A stretch of DNA of 34,205 nt from Mobilicoccus pelagius NBRC 104925 (GCF_000247995.1 NZ_BAFE01000088.1:1-34205), one strand, 5' to 3'. Positions 1 to 8,167 are shown, numbered from the stretch's first letter. The notes: a model not told the origin generated them from the sequence alone. A program made the numbers and translations.

Positions 1-1
1 G

Positions 2-862
2 GCCGACGTCATCGCGGTCGCCGGTTACGGGAACTTCTGGGTGAACGCGGACACCCCGGGGCAGATGAGCATGACGGCGATCCTCCTGTCCGTCGTGACG
101 TTCGTCGTGCTCCTCGGCCTCAACCTCCTCACCGTCAAGTTCTTCGGTGAGATCGAGTTCTGGTTCGCCATCATCAAGATCGTCGCGATCGTCGCGCTCA
201 TCGTCATGGGCGTCACCCTCGTCCTCATCGGGTTCACGAGCCCCGAGGGCACCCGCGCCTCGTTCTCGCACCTCTGGGCCCGCCCCGGCGGCATCTTCCC
301 CACCGGCATGTCCGGCTTCTTCGCCGGGTTCCAGATCGCCGTGTTCGCGTTCGTCGGCATCGAGCTCGTCGGCACCACCGCCGCAGAGACGGCCGACCCC
401 GAGCGGACCCTGCCGAAGGCGATCAACTCGATCCCGATCCGCGTCGTCCTCTTCTACGTGCTGTCCCTCGCCGTGATCATGATGGTGACCCCGTGGGACG
501 AGGTCGACCCGGCGGTCTCCCCGTTCGTCAACATGTTCGCCCTCGCGGGCATCGTGGGTGCGGCGTCGATCATGAACTTCGTCGTCCTCACCTCGGCCGC
601 CTCCTCGGCGAACTCCGGCATCTTCTCCACGTCGCGCATGCTCTACGGGCTCGCGCACAGGATGCCCGGCGGCGTCGTCATGTGCTGGGTCGTCCTCGCG
701 TTCTTCCTCTTCGTCCTCGTCCTCCTCACGCAGGAGGCGGACACGCGGCAGGCGCTCCCCGTCACGCCGCTGTGGTTCCTCCTCCTCGGCGCCGGATGGG
801 TCGGCGTGCGCGGCAAGGTCCGCGACGACGACACGACGACGATGGGGATCCAGGACCGCTGA
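2..862 (+). CDS. cycA: CycA-type D-serine/D-alanine/glycine permease, 5' truncated by the window and internally deleted
   Basis: This is the C-terminal part of an amino acid-polyamine-organocation (APC) family permease, an integral membrane proton symporter for small neutral amino acids. The frame is open from base 2, so the N-terminus lies outside the window. Long stretches match E. coli CycA as I recall it: EFWFAIIKIVAIV, the GFFAGFQIAVFAFVGIE block and TSAASSANSGIFSTSRML. An odd jump occurs near base 655: after MLYGLA the protein goes straight to MPGGVVMCWVV, where CycA has about 83 further residues covering roughly TM9-TM10. The last helices (FLFVLVLLT, TPLWFLLLGAGWVG) are then intact. 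The deletion is in frame, so the product may be stable but is probably not a working transporter. A long hairpin follows the stop codon. Family assignment is sure; function is doubtful. Confidence 0.85.
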   Translation, partial: ADVIAVAGYGNFWVNADTPGQMSMTAILLSVVTFVVLLGLNLLTVKFFGEIEFWFAIIKIVAIVALIVMGVTLVLIGFTSPEGTRASFSHLWARPGGIFPTGMSGFFAGFQIAVFAFVGIELVGTTAAETADPERTLPKAINSIPIRVVLFYVLSLAVIMMVTPWDEVDPAVSPFVNMFALAGIVGAASIMNFVVLTSAASSANSGIFSTSRMLYGLAHRMPGGVVMCWVVLAFFLFVLVLLTQEADTRQALPVTPLWFLLLGAGWVGVRGKVRDDDTTTMGIQDR

Positions 863-878
863 CCCGACCCCGTCCCCC

Positions 879-929
879 GAGGACGACCGATGCCCGCGAG
901 CGTGACGCTCGCGGGCATCGGTCGTCCTC
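879..929. terminator. Bidirectional hairpin terminator between cycA and tenA
   Basis: The arms 879-902 and 906-929 are perfect reverse complements of 24 bp around the three-base loop TGA. The hairpin lies between the convergent cycA and tenA stop codons and has no clear T-tract on either side, as is common in high-GC actinobacteria. It probably ends transcription from both directions. Confidence 0.85.
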
Positions 930-950
930 CCGCCCGGGTGCGCCGGGGGA

Positions 951-1598
951 TCAGATCGGCCACGTCTCCTGCCGCCAGGCGGCGTTCCAGAACATCCACT
1001 CGAACTTCGACGCCGTCTCGTAGGCGACGTGCATCCGTTCCACGGTGACAGGAGACGCCTCGGCGGCGCAGCGGTCGGCGATGGCCCTCGCCTGCACGAC
1101 GGACTCGGCGAACGCCGGGTCGGAGTACATGCCGATCCAGTCGCCGTAGGGGTGGTCCTCCAGCGGTCCGGCCTGGGCGAGGAGGTGGTCGCCCACGTCG
1201 GCGTAGATCCAGAAGCACGGCAGCACACCCGCGACGGCCACGGCGTAGGAGCCCTGCGTCGTGAGCGACTGCAGGTAGGAGGTGTAGGAGAGGCACGTGG
1301 GGGAGGCCGTGAACGCGGCGAAGTCCTCGACGTGCGCGCCGTGGAGCTCGCGCTCGACGACGAGGGTGGTCTTCGCGTCCTCCGCCCAGAAGAGGAGGTC
1401 GTCGGGGTCGGTGGCCTGCCCCGCCAGGGTGGCGAGCACGCGGCCGTAGTCGGCGAGGTAGAGCGCGTCCTGCGCCATGTAGTAGGTGAACCGGTCGCGG
1501 TCGAGGGTGCCGTCGGCGAGGCCGCGGACGAACGGCAGGTCGTCGATCGCGCGGCGGATGTGGGCGGAGCGCGCCCAGGTGTCGTCGGAGAACGTCAT
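951..1598 (-). CDS. tenA: TenA-family aminopyrimidine aminohydrolase / thiaminase II
   Basis: TenA-family enzymes release 4-amino-5-hydroxymethyl-2-methylpyrimidine (HMP) from thiamine breakdown products so the pyrimidine can be reused. The 215-residue length is normal for the family. Visible hallmarks are MAQDALYLADYGRVL near residue 41, the catalytic-type cysteine in LPCFWIYADVG (C128) and the C-terminal FEWMFWNAAW block with its conserved glutamate (E200). The ATG at 1596-1598 is preferred to an upstream in-frame start because it lies one base after the thiD stop codon, leaving the whole fold intact. It is the last gene of the riboswitch-controlled thiM-thiE-thiD-tenA operon, so HMP salvage is its likely role, with its product passed to ThiD. 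Confidence 0.93.
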   Translation of the reverse strand: MTFSDDTWARSAHIRRAIDDLPFVRGLADGTLDRDRFTYYMAQDALYLADYGRVLATLAGQATDPDDLLFWAEDAKTTLVVERELHGAHVEDFAAFTASPTCLSYTSYLQSLTTQGSYAVAVAGVLPCFWIYADVGDHLLAQAGPLEDHPYGDWIGMYSDPAFAESVVQARAIADRCAAEASPVTVERMHVAYETASKFEWMFWNAAWRQETWPI

Positions 1599-1599
1599 G

Positions 1600-2424
1600 T
1601 CAGCTCCAGAGGGCGTGGAAGTGGTGGACGGGGCCGTGGCCGTGCCCGACGTGCAGCTCGTCGGCGTGCTGCAGGGCACCGGTGAGCCAGGTCTTGGCGT
1701 CGCGGGCGGTGGTGGGCCAGTCGGGGCGCTGCGGGCGGAGCGCGGCGAGCGCCGAGGAGAGCGTGCATCCCGTGCCGTGGGTGTTCGGCGTGTCGACGCG
1801 GGAGGTCGAGAGCTCGTGCGTCTCGTCGCCGTCGAGGAGGACGTCGGTGGCGCCCTCGGTGAGGTGGCCGCCCTTGAGGTGGACGCGCCGGGCTCCGAGT
1901 TCGCGCAGTGCCTGGGCCTGCTCGTGCATCTCCGCGACGGTCGTCGCAGGAGCGCGGTCGAGGAGGACGGCGGCCTCCGGGAGGTTGGGCGTGATGAGAC
2001 TCGCGAGGGGCACGAGCCCGCGCACCGCGTCGATCGCGTCGTCGGTGAGGAGCTTGTCGCCGCTCGTGGCGACCATGACGGGGTCGAGGACGATGGGCAG
2101 TTCGTTCTCCCCCTCGTCGTCGCGGAGGCGTTCGAGGAACGCCCGCACGGCGGCGGTGACCTCGATGTCGGCGAGCATCCCGATCTTCACGGCGTCGGGG
2201 TGGATGTCGGCGTAGAGGGCGTCGAGCTGTTCGGTGACGAAAGTGGCGGGCACCGGGTGGACGCCGGTGACGCCCTGCGTCGACTGGGCGGTGAGCGCCG
2301 TGAGGACGCACATGCCGTACCCGCCGAGTGCGCTGAAGGTCTTGAGGTCGGCCTGGATGCCGGCGCCGCCGGAGGGGTCGGAACCGGCGATGGAGAGGGC
2401 CTTGGGTGGGGTCGCGCGCGTCAT
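1600..2424 (-). CDS. thiD: Bifunctional hydroxymethylpyrimidine / phosphomethylpyrimidine kinase
   Basis: ThiD phosphorylates HMP twice to give HMP pyrophosphate, the pyrimidine half used by ThiE. The 274-residue protein has the family start [22 protein letters not shown] (residues about 9-30) and the C-terminal anion-hole/catalytic motif [27 protein letters not shown] is also typical. The ATG at 2422-2424 overlaps the thiE stop codon in an ATGA tetranucleotide, which points to translational coupling and supports this start over longer open frames. This is ribokinase-fold ThiD and lacks the extra ThiN or TenA domain seen in some fused versions; TenA is a separate downstream gene here. Confidence 0.95.
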   Translation of the reverse strand: MTRATPPKALSIAGSDPSGGAGIQADLKTFSALGGYGMCVLTALTAQSTQGVTGVHPVPATFVTEQLDALYADIHPDAVKIGMLADIEVTAAVRAFLERLRDDEGENELPIVLDPVMVATSGDKLLTDDAIDAVRGLVPLASLITPNLPEAAVLLDRAPATTVAEMHEQAQALRELGARRVHLKGGHLTEGATDVLLDGDETHELSTSRVDTPNTHGTGCTLSSALAALRPQRPDWPTTARDAKTWLTGALQHADELHVGHGHGPVHHFHALWS

Positions 2425-3074
2425 CGGGGAGCGTCCTTCCAACGGGTGAGCAGGGTGGCGGCGGCCTCGCGCGGGTCGGGGGTGGCGCAGATCGCGCTGA
2501 CGACGGCGGCGCCGTCGACCCCGGTCACGGGGAGCAGTCCGATGCGGTCGACGGTGATGCCGCCGATCGCGACGGTGGGCCAGGGGCTCTCGGCGACGAG
2601 GGCCGTGAGCGTGTCGAGACCGGACGCGGCGGCCGCGTCGGGCTTGGTCGTCTGGTCGAACACGGGGCCGAGGCCGACGTGGTCGATCGTGCCCTCGGGG
2701 AGAGCGCGGGCCGTTTCGACGTGGGCGAGGGTCTGGCACGACAGGCCGAGCAGGCGGTCGGGGCCGAGGAGGCGACGCGCCGTGATCGGGTCGGTGTCGG
2801 ACTGACCGACGTGAGCGCCGTCGGCCCCGGCCTCCTCGACGAGGTGCACGCGATCGTTGAGCAGGACCGGCACTCCCGAGCCGCGCAGGGCCGTGACGAC
2901 CGACCGGGCGATGCGTACCAACTCGTCGTCGGACGCGTGCGGGTCACGCACCTGCACGAGCGTCGCGCCGCCGTCGACGGCCGCGCGGACGACGTCGGCG
3001 ACCCGCTCGGGTCCGCCCGCCATGGGGGTGTCGGTGACGAGGTAGAGCGTGAGGTCGCAGGCGGGCCGGGTCAC
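2421..3074 (-). CDS. thiE: Thiamine phosphate synthase
   Basis: ThiE joins HMP pyrophosphate and hydroxyethylthiazole phosphate to form thiamine monophosphate. The 217-residue TIM-barrel protein shows the expected phosphate- and pyrophosphate-binding segments in order: LYLVTD near the start, [39 protein letters not shown] and VAIGGI. The GTG start at 3072-3074 overlaps the thiM stop codon as GTGA. A much longer open frame runs upstream on this strand, but it is antisense-like arginine-rich translation inside thiM and lacks homology to the family. The stop codon overlaps the thiD start, so thiM, thiE and thiD form a tightly packed, probably coupled unit. Confidence 0.95.
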   Translation of the reverse strand: MTRPACDLTLYLVTDTPMAGGPERVADVVRAAVDGGATLVQVRDPHASDDELVRIARSVVTALRGSGVPVLLNDRVHLVEEAGADGAHVGQSDTDPITARRLLGPDRLLGLSCQTLAHVETARALPEGTIDHVGLGPVFDQTTKPDAAAASGLDTLTALVAESPWPTVAIGGITVDRIGLLPVTGVDGAAVVSAICATPDPREAAATLLTRWKDAPR

Positions 3075-3892
3075 GACAGACGCACCGCTTCGCCGAGCTC
3101 GGCGGGGGCGAGGAGCGCGAGGTGGTCGAGGAGCGCGACGGCGAACGACCCGGGGCCGCGGCTCTCGGTGGCGGCGCGGTCGGCGGCGACCGTGAGGTGT
3201 GCGGTGGCGGCGGTCGCGGCGAGCATCGGCGGCGCGACGGCGGCGTAGGCGGCCATGAGGGCGCCGAGGACACAACCGACGCCGGTGACGCGGGCCATGA
3301 GCTCGTGCCCGTTGTGGACCCGTACGAGCGCGTCGCCGTCGGTGACGTGGTCGACCGGTCCGGAGACGGCGACGACGCAGCCGTGTTGCCGGGCGAGGGC
3401 GCGGGCCTGGTCGAGCACCGCCTCGGGGGTGTCGGCCGAGTCGACGCCACGCCCACCGGCCCCGCCGAGGAGCCCGGCGATCTCGGAGGCGTTGCCGCGG
3501 ACGATCGTCGCGGGGTGGGCGCTCATGAGGTCGCGGGCAAGGTGTGTGCGCCAGGGGAGGCCGCCGGCGGCGACGGGGTCGAGCACCCACGGCGTCCCGG
3601 CTGCGCGGCACGCCTCGACGGCGGTGCGCATCGCCTCGGTCGTGTCGTCGTAGGGGGTGCCGGTGTTGACGAGCACCCCGTTCGCGACCTGCGCGAAGAT
3701 GCCCGACTCGTGCGGGTTGTCGACCATCGCCGGCGCGGCGCCCGCGGCGAGGAGCACGTTCGCCGTCCACGGCGCGACGACGATGTTCGTCAGCGACTGG
3801 ACGAGCGGGGAGGCCTCTCGCAACCGGGCCAGCGCGTCGGCGACGTCGGCCGGGGAGAGCTTCGCGGCGGGTGGGGTGGGAGAGGCGGTCAT
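3071..3892 (-). CDS. thiM: Hydroxyethylthiazole kinase
   Basis: ThiM phosphorylates 4-methyl-5-(2-hydroxyethyl)thiazole, so this operon salvages the thiazole half of thiamine. The 273-residue protein contains PLVQSLTNIVV, GAAPAMVDNPHESGIFAQ, WVLDPVAAGG, TIVRGNASEIAGL and the active-site-like VTGVGCVLGALMAAYAAV near residue 215. I use the ATG at 3890-3892. An in-frame start 21 bases upstream would lie inside the TPP riboswitch core, and the chosen ATG has a Shine-Dalgarno-like GAAGGGA just upstream, within the aptamer. It is the first gene of the operon and directly follows the riboswitch. Confidence 0.95.
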   Translation of the reverse strand: MTASPTPPAAKLSPADVADALARLREASPLVQSLTNIVVAPWTANVLLAAGAAPAMVDNPHESGIFAQVANGVLVNTGTPYDDTTEAMRTAVEACRAAGTPWVLDPVAAGGLPWRTHLARDLMSAHPATIVRGNASEIAGLLGGAGGRGVDSADTPEAVLDQARALARQHGCVVAVSGPVDHVTDGDALVRVHNGHELMARVTGVGCVLGALMAAYAAVAPPMLAATAATAHLTVAADRAATESRGPGSFAVALLDHLALLAPAELGEAVRLS

Positions 3893-3893
3893 G

Positions 3894-3970
3894 CGACGTC
3901 CCTTCGCTAGCACGATCTAGATCAGGTTCGACGGGTGTGATCTCAGCGCCGTGCGGCGCACCCCGCGTCG
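3894..3970 (-). promoter_or_regulatory. TPP riboswitch (THI element) controlling thiM-thiE-thiD-tenA
   Basis: Read on the minus strand, this segment carries the conserved TPP aptamer blocks in order: CGGGGTGC, a small GC hairpin, GCTGAGATCACACCC, GTCGAACCTGATCTAGAT, and GTGCTAGCGAAGGGA. A five-base closing helix pairs CGACG (3970-3966) with CGTCG (3898-3894). The candidate Shine-Dalgarno GAAGGGA (about 3906-3900) sits inside the aptamer next to this helix, and the thiM ATG begins at 3892. This suggests that TPP binding hides the ribosome binding site directly. No separate terminator hairpin is visible between aptamer and gene. Confidence 0.96.
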
Positions 3971-3977
3971 TCCGTTC

Positions 3978-3983
3978 ACTCTA
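3978..3983 (-). promoter_or_regulatory. -10 element of the thiamine salvage operon
   Basis: TAGAGT on the minus strand lies about eight bases before the first riboswitch helix, so the transcript would begin almost exactly at the aptamer. No convincing -35 hexamer is seen, which is common in this genome. Confidence 0.5.
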
Positions 3984-4163
3984 GACGCCGCCCCCGACAT
4001 CCGCCCGGCGTCCACTCACCTCCGCGCTCGCATGCCCCTGCCCGTGACGGCGTCGTCGACGAGGTCGTCGCGGGCAGGGTCTCGGCCCTCCGACCGACGA
4101 GGCCACCGATGACGCCACCGTCGGTCGAGGTCGCTCGCGTGCGGGTGGGAGGGGTGAGGCGGG

Positions 4164-4952
4164 TCAGTCCTCGATGACGACGAGGACGGGGGCGTGGTCG
4201 CTCGCGCCCTTGCCCTTGCGTTCCTCACGGTCGATGGCCGCGGCCGTGACACGGGTGGCGAGGGCGGGGGAGGCGAGGGCGAAGTCGATGCGCATGCCCT
4301 GCTTCTTGGGAAACCGGAGCTGCGTGTAGTCCCAGTACGTGTACTGCCCCTCGGTGTGGGGACGGACGACGTCGTCGTACCCGGCATCGATCATCGCCTG
4401 GAACGCGGCCCGCTCGGGGCCGGAGACGTGGGTCTTGCCCTCGAAGAACCCCGGGTCCCACACGTCCTCGTCGCGGGGTGCGACGTTCCAGTCGCCCATG
4501 AGGCAGATCTGCGCCTGCGGGTCGTCGGCGAGCCATCCGGCAGCGGTGTCGCGCAGGGAGGCGAGCCAGTCGAGCTTGTAGGCGTAGTGGGGGTTGTCGA
4601 GGGCGCGCCCGTTCGGGATGTACAGCGACCAGATGCGCACGCCGCCGCACGTCGCGCCGATGGCGCGCGCCTCGGCGACGGGGTCGGGCTCACCCCAGTG
4701 GGGCATGCCGTCGAAGCCGATCTGCACGTCCTCGATGCCGACGCGGCTCACGATCGCGACGCCGTTCCACTGGTCGAGGCCGTGGAACGCGACCTCGTAC
4801 CCCGCCTCGGTGAACCGGTCGAGGGGGAACTGCACGTCCTTGCACTTGGTCTCCTGCAGGGCGAGCACGTCGAGGTCGTGTCGTTCCAGCACCCCGAGGG
4901 CACGGTCGACGCGGCTCCGGATCGAGTTGACGTTCCATGTCGCGATACGCAC
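4164..4952 (-). CDS. xthA: Exodeoxyribonuclease III (AP endonuclease)
   Basis: This Mg2+-dependent endonuclease/exonuclease/phosphatase-fold enzyme cuts DNA at abasic sites and removes 3' blocking groups in base excision repair. The 262-residue length is normal. Catalytic landmarks are MRIATWNVNSIRSR (N), DVLALQETKCKD (metal-binding E), the YIPNGR block, CLMGDWNVAPRDEDVWDP (D and N), RIDFALAS and the final SDHAPVLVVI (D-H pair). The start is GTG at 4950-4952, chosen because the family N-terminus begins there. A TAGGGT hexamer ends six bases upstream (4959-4964), so the mRNA is probably leaderless. The gene stands alone, diverging from the heparinase-like gene. Confidence 0.95.
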   Translation of the reverse strand: MRIATWNVNSIRSRVDRALGVLERHDLDVLALQETKCKDVQFPLDRFTEAGYEVAFHGLDQWNGVAIVSRVGIEDVQIGFDGMPHWGEPDPVAEARAIGATCGGVRIWSLYIPNGRALDNPHYAYKLDWLASLRDTAAGWLADDPQAQICLMGDWNVAPRDEDVWDPGFFEGKTHVSGPERAAFQAMIDAGYDDVVRPHTEGQYTYWDYTQLRFPKKQGMRIDFALASPALATRVTAAAIDREERKGKGASDHAPVLVVIED

Positions 4953-4958
4953 CCGCCC

Positions 4959-4964
4959 ACCCTA
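4959..4964 (-). promoter_or_regulatory. Leaderless-type -10 element of xthA
   Basis: TAGGGT on the minus strand is followed by six bases and then the GTG start codon. This spacing puts the transcript start at or next to the start codon. Confidence 0.55.
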
Positions 4965-5058
4965 TGACGTGAGGCGCGGGCGAGGGCGCCTGCTCAGCCG
5001 GTGGGGGATGCGGCCGATGGGGCTCGGAGAACGACGACCCGATGCAAGGAGAGCCCCC

Positions 5059-6672
5059 ATGTCGCCACGTCGTGCCTCTGTCGCCCTGCTCGCCGTCGGT
5101 GCGACCGTGCTCACGCCCCTGGCGGTGCCCGCGGGTCCGGCGGCGGCGGAGCGCACGGTGCCGGACTCCGCGCGGGTGGAGGCACGCTGGGCCGCGGCCC
5201 GGTGCGGTGGGGCGAGCACGACGCCCGTCCTCGACTCCCGACGGACCACGGTGACGTTGCCGCCCGCGCGGCCCTACGTCGTCGGCAGCATCCCCTGGTC
5301 GCGGTGGCAGCGCCCCGACTCCTCGGACCCGACGTGGCAGATGCGGTTCTACAGCCTCGAATGGATGAAGCCGATCGCCAAGCGCGCCCACGACGACGGC
5401 CAGAGGCAGGTGCTGCGACGTCTCGTGTCGCAGGTCGAGAGTTTCTACCGGGCCAACCCCGACAAAGGGCGGAGCACCCTCGGCTGGGACGAGGGGACGT
5501 CGTTGCGTCGGCTCGGCACGCTGAGCTGCGTGTCCGTCCTCACCGGTGATCCCCGCCTCGAGAAGCGGATGGCCGGGGAGGTCGGGCTCCTCTTCGGTCC
5601 CCGCTACTACGGTCCGCCGCGTCACCCCGTCCACAACCACGGCCTCATGGCGAACATGAACATCAAGGTCGCGGGCGAGGTCGTCGGTCGTCGTGACTGG
5701 GTACGCGCGGCCGATCAGCGCATGCGGCGGGAGTCGGCGCTCGCGTTCACGAAGGCGGGGACCTCCCACGAGCAGTCGGCCTGGTACCACCTCGTCAACA
5801 CGACGATGTGGCGTGCCGTCGGGGAGCGGATGAAGGATGCGAACCCGAAGGACGCGACGGCGCGCGAGATCCTCGCACGGACGGCGAAGGCCGACGTCGT
5901 CGGACGCTGGCTCACCGAGCCCGACGGCGACCTCGTCCAGATCGGCGACACCGCACGCGGTCCGGGAATGGCGCCACGCGGCACCGAACGCCCGGGGGTG
6001 TTCCGTGACGATCAGGCCGGTCTCCTCGTCGGACGCTGGTCGTGGAAGGACCCGTCGACGACGTACTACACGGTCCGTTACGGCCCGCCGCGCTTCGCTC
6101 ACGGCCACCCGGACAAGGGTGCGGTGACGTGGTCGACGGCGGGGGCGCGCGTCCTCGTCGGCCCGGGCTACTACTCGTACGAATGGAAGGACCCGTTCGC
6201 GAGCTACGCCCGCACGGCGCAGGCGCACAACGTCGCGCGCCCCGTGCGGGGCAAGGAGAACGTGCGGGCCGCCGCCACCCTCCGCCACGAGAGGGCCCGG
6301 AACGGGGTCCACGCCTGGAACGTCGACGACCGCGTCCACGGCGTCGCCCACCGCCGCGGCGTCCGCGTCGACGACAAGGCCCGCACCCTCACCGTCACCG
6401 ACGGGTACCCCCGCGGCGTCGCACTCCAGCAGTCGTGGCACCTCGACCCGTCGTGGTCGCTCGTCGGCCGCACGGGGAACACCCTCACCTTCCGCGACCG
6501 CGCGGGCCGCACGCTGCGCATGACGACGACGGGCCGGGTCGTCTCGGCCGACCGGGGCCGCACCCGCCCGGTCGCCGGCTGGAACTACCCCGCGACCGGG
6601 CGGCGGGTGCCCGCCTGGGAGGTGACGACCGGCGGCACCGGAACGGTGCGGACGACCTTCACCATCCGGTGA
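5059..6672 (+). CDS. Secreted heparinase II/III-family protein (putative polysaccharide lyase)
   Basis: The 537-residue protein starts with a Sec-type signal peptide: positive MSPRRAS, a hydrophobic stretch, then a likely cleavage after PAAA near residue 30. The middle is an alpha-toroid-like region containing HNHGLMANMN (H192, N193, H194) and SAWYHLVN (Y243), placed as in polysaccharide lyases of the heparinase II/III and alginate lyase group. FAHGHPDKGAVTW (H348, H350) begins a beta-rich C-terminal domain that runs through GPGYYSYEWKDPFASYARTAQAHN. Such enzymes cleave uronic-acid polysaccharides by beta-elimination; the substrate cannot be told here. The ATG at 5059 follows AAGGAGA (5046-5052). 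No sugar transporter or other carbohydrate gene is adjacent, so the role may be scavenging or remodelling of an exopolysaccharide. Confidence 0.8.
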   Translation: MSPRRASVALLAVGATVLTPLAVPAGPAAAERTVPDSARVEARWAAARCGGASTTPVLDSRRTTVTLPPARPYVVGSIPWSRWQRPDSSDPTWQMRFYSLEWMKPIAKRAHDDGQRQVLRRLVSQVESFYRANPDKGRSTLGWDEGTSLRRLGTLSCVSVLTGDPRLEKRMAGEVGLLFGPRYYGPPRHPVHNHGLMANMNIKVAGEVVGRRDWVRAADQRMRRESALAFTKAGTSHEQSAWYHLVNTTMWRAVGERMKDANPKDATAREILARTAKADVVGRWLTEPDGDLVQIGDTARGPGMAPRGTERPGVFRDDQAGLLVGRWSWKDPSTTYYTVRYGPPRFAHGHPDKGAVTWSTAGARVLVGPGYYSYEWKDPFASYARTAQAHNVARPVRGKENVRAAATLRHERARNGVHAWNVDDRVHGVAHRRGVRVDDKARTLTVTDGYPRGVALQQSWHLDPSWSLVGRTGNTLTFRDRAGRTLRMTTTGRVVSADRGRTRPVAGWNYPATGRRVPAWEVTTGGTGTVRTTFTIR

Positions 6673-6680
6673 CGCACCCC

Positions 6681-6686
6681 TAGGCT
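6681..6686 (+). promoter_or_regulatory. Leaderless-type -10 element of the SDR gene
   Basis: TAGGCT is followed by six bases and then the ATG at 6693. It lies just after the stop codon of the preceding gene, so the dehydrogenase can be transcribed separately. Confidence 0.55.
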
Positions 6687-6692
6687 CGGGGC

Positions 6693-7487
6693 ATGACCAT
6701 CGCACTCGTCACCGGCGCCGGGGTCGGCATCGGCCGGTCCTTCTGCCGCGAACTGGCCCGCACCGGCCACGACGTCGTCCTCGTCGCCCGTGACCGCGGC
6801 CGCCTCGAGGAACTCGCCCGCGAGCTCGAGGCGACCCACGGGGTACGGACCGAGGTTCTCACCGCCGACCTCGCCACCGCCGAGGGACGCGACCGCGTCG
6901 CCTCCCGGCTCGGTGAGGACGGCGACCGCGCCGTCGACCTCCTCGTCAACAACGCCGGATTCGGGCTCAAGACGTCGTTCTTCGCCTCCGACGTCGCCGA
7001 CGAGCAGCGGCAGGTCGCCGTCATGTGCGAGGCCGTCCTCGTGCTCACGCACGCCGCCGGGCGGGCGATGCTCCGCCGCGGCCGGGGCCACATCCTCAAC
7101 GTCTCCTCGGTGGCCTCCTACATCACGACCGGCTCGTACTCGGCGTGCAAGGCGTTCGTCACCGTGTTGAGCGAGTCCCTCGCGAACGACCTGCGCGGCA
7201 CGGGCGTCGGCATCACCGTCCTGTGTCCGGGGTTCACGCGCACGGAGTTCCACGAGCGCATGGGTTCCCCGATGTCGGACATCCCCGGCCCCATGTGGCT
7301 CGACTCCGACCGTCTCGTCCGCGCCGCGCTCGCCGACGCCCGCGCGGGCAAGGTCCTCTCCACGCCGGGTCCGCTCTACAAGGGCGTCGAGATGCTCACG
7401 GGAGTCCTGCCGCGGGGCGTCATGCGACGGATCTCCGCGGCGATCGTCGGTGGAGGCGGGCCCACGCGCGAGCGCGAGGGCCACTGA
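6693..7487 (+). CDS. Short-chain dehydrogenase/reductase family oxidoreductase
   Basis: This is a classical NAD(P)-dependent SDR enzyme of 264 residues with a Rossmann fold. The cofactor motif TGAGVGIG is at residues 7-14, followed by VLVARD, the structural NNAG near residue 89, the catalytic serine in NVSSVASY and the YxxxK active site as YSACK. The CPGFTRTEF segment is also typical. Substrate specificity cannot be read from the sequence; the C-terminal part resembles dehydrogenases acting on lipids or ketones, but that is only an impression. No shared-pathway neighbour is evident. The TAGGCT hexamer six bases before the ATG suggests a leaderless mRNA. Confidence 0.9.
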   Translation: MTIALVTGAGVGIGRSFCRELARTGHDVVLVARDRGRLEELARELEATHGVRTEVLTADLATAEGRDRVASRLGEDGDRAVDLLVNNAGFGLKTSFFASDVADEQRQVAVMCEAVLVLTHAAGRAMLRRGRGHILNVSSVASYITTGSYSACKAFVTVLSESLANDLRGTGVGITVLCPGFTRTEFHERMGSPMSDIPGPMWLDSDRLVRAALADARAGKVLSTPGPLYKGVEMLTGVLPRGVMRRISAAIVGGGGPTREREGH

Positions 7488-7588
7488 CGTCCGCGACGGC
7501 GACGGGCATCTCTCCCCGCGCCGCCGGTGGACTCCGAGGGGGGCACGGCGTCTTCGACGACGCGGTCCGGCGCCGCGGCGGGCTGCCC

Positions 7589-7594
7589 TAGGCT
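7589..7594 (+). promoter_or_regulatory. Leaderless-type -10 element of pyrE
   Basis: TAGGCT, six bases, then ATG at 7601: the same arrangement as at the upstream SDR gene. No Shine-Dalgarno sequence is present between them. Confidence 0.6.
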
Positions 7595-7600
7595 GGCGCC

Positions 7601-8146
7601 ATGACCGCACGCGAGCAGCTTCTCGACCTCATCAAGGCCAAGGCCATCGTCCACGGCAAGGTGACCCTGTCCTCCGGCAAGGAGGCCGACTACTACGTCG
7701 ACCTGCGCCGCATCACCCTCGACGGCGAGGCCGCCCCGCTCGTCGGGCAGGTCATGCGTGAGCTGACGAAGGACCTCGACGTCGACGCCGTCGGTGGCCT
7801 CACGATGGGTGCCGACCCCGTCGCCACCGCGATGCTCCACGCCGCCGCCGCGGAGGGGCAGCGTCTCGACGCGTTCGTCGTCCGCAAGGCGGAGAAGGCC
7901 CACGGCCTCCAGCAGCGCATCGAGGGCCCGTCGATCGAGGGTCGTCGTGTCCTCGTCGTCGAGGACACCTCCACGACGGGCGGCTCGCCGCTCACCGCCG
8001 TCGAGGCGTGCCGCGAGGTCGGCGCCGAGGTCGTCGCCGTCGCCGTCATCGCCGACCGCGCCTCCGGGGCGGGCGAGCGCATCCAGGCCGAGGCCGACGT
8101 GCCCTACCTCGCCGCCTACGGCCTCGAGGACCTCGGACTCGCCTGA
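7601..8146 (+). CDS. pyrE: Orotate phosphoribosyltransferase
   Basis: PyrE transfers the phosphoribosyl group of PRPP to orotate, giving OMP in pyrimidine biosynthesis. The 181-residue protein has LSSGKEADYYVDLRR near the N-terminus, a GGLTMGADPVATA block, the catalytic-loop region VVRKAEKAHGLQQRIEG and the PRPP-binding motif RRVLVVEDTSTTGGSPLTAVEA. All are standard for bacterial PyrE. It is a stand-alone gene here, not part of a pyr operon, and is followed by a strong hairpin terminator before the convergent dedA gene. Confidence 0.95.
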   Translation: MTAREQLLDLIKAKAIVHGKVTLSSGKEADYYVDLRRITLDGEAAPLVGQVMRELTKDLDVDAVGGLTMGADPVATAMLHAAAAEGQRLDAFVVRKAEKAHGLQQRIEGPSIEGRRVLVVEDTSTTGGSPLTAVEACREVGAEVVAVAVIADRASGAGERIQAEADVPYLAAYGLEDLGLA

Positions 8147-8167
8147 ACCGCACCCCACGAATACGCC

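Noticed and set aside
2421-3770. Long open frame extending thiE upstream to 449 residues
   Set aside because: The extra part is Arg/Pro-rich translation of thiM in another frame; the GTGA overlap marks the real thiE start.
4016-4160. Small minus-strand gene or RNA between xthA and the thiamine promoter
   Set aside because: Only a hairpin (CCCTGCCCG/CGGGCAGGG) is seen, which is better explained as a terminator-like element after xthA; no coding signal.
4690-6705. 671-residue antisense frame opposite the heparinase-like gene
   Set aside because: The composition is typical of shadow translation, and the plus-strand product has a signal peptide and family motifs.
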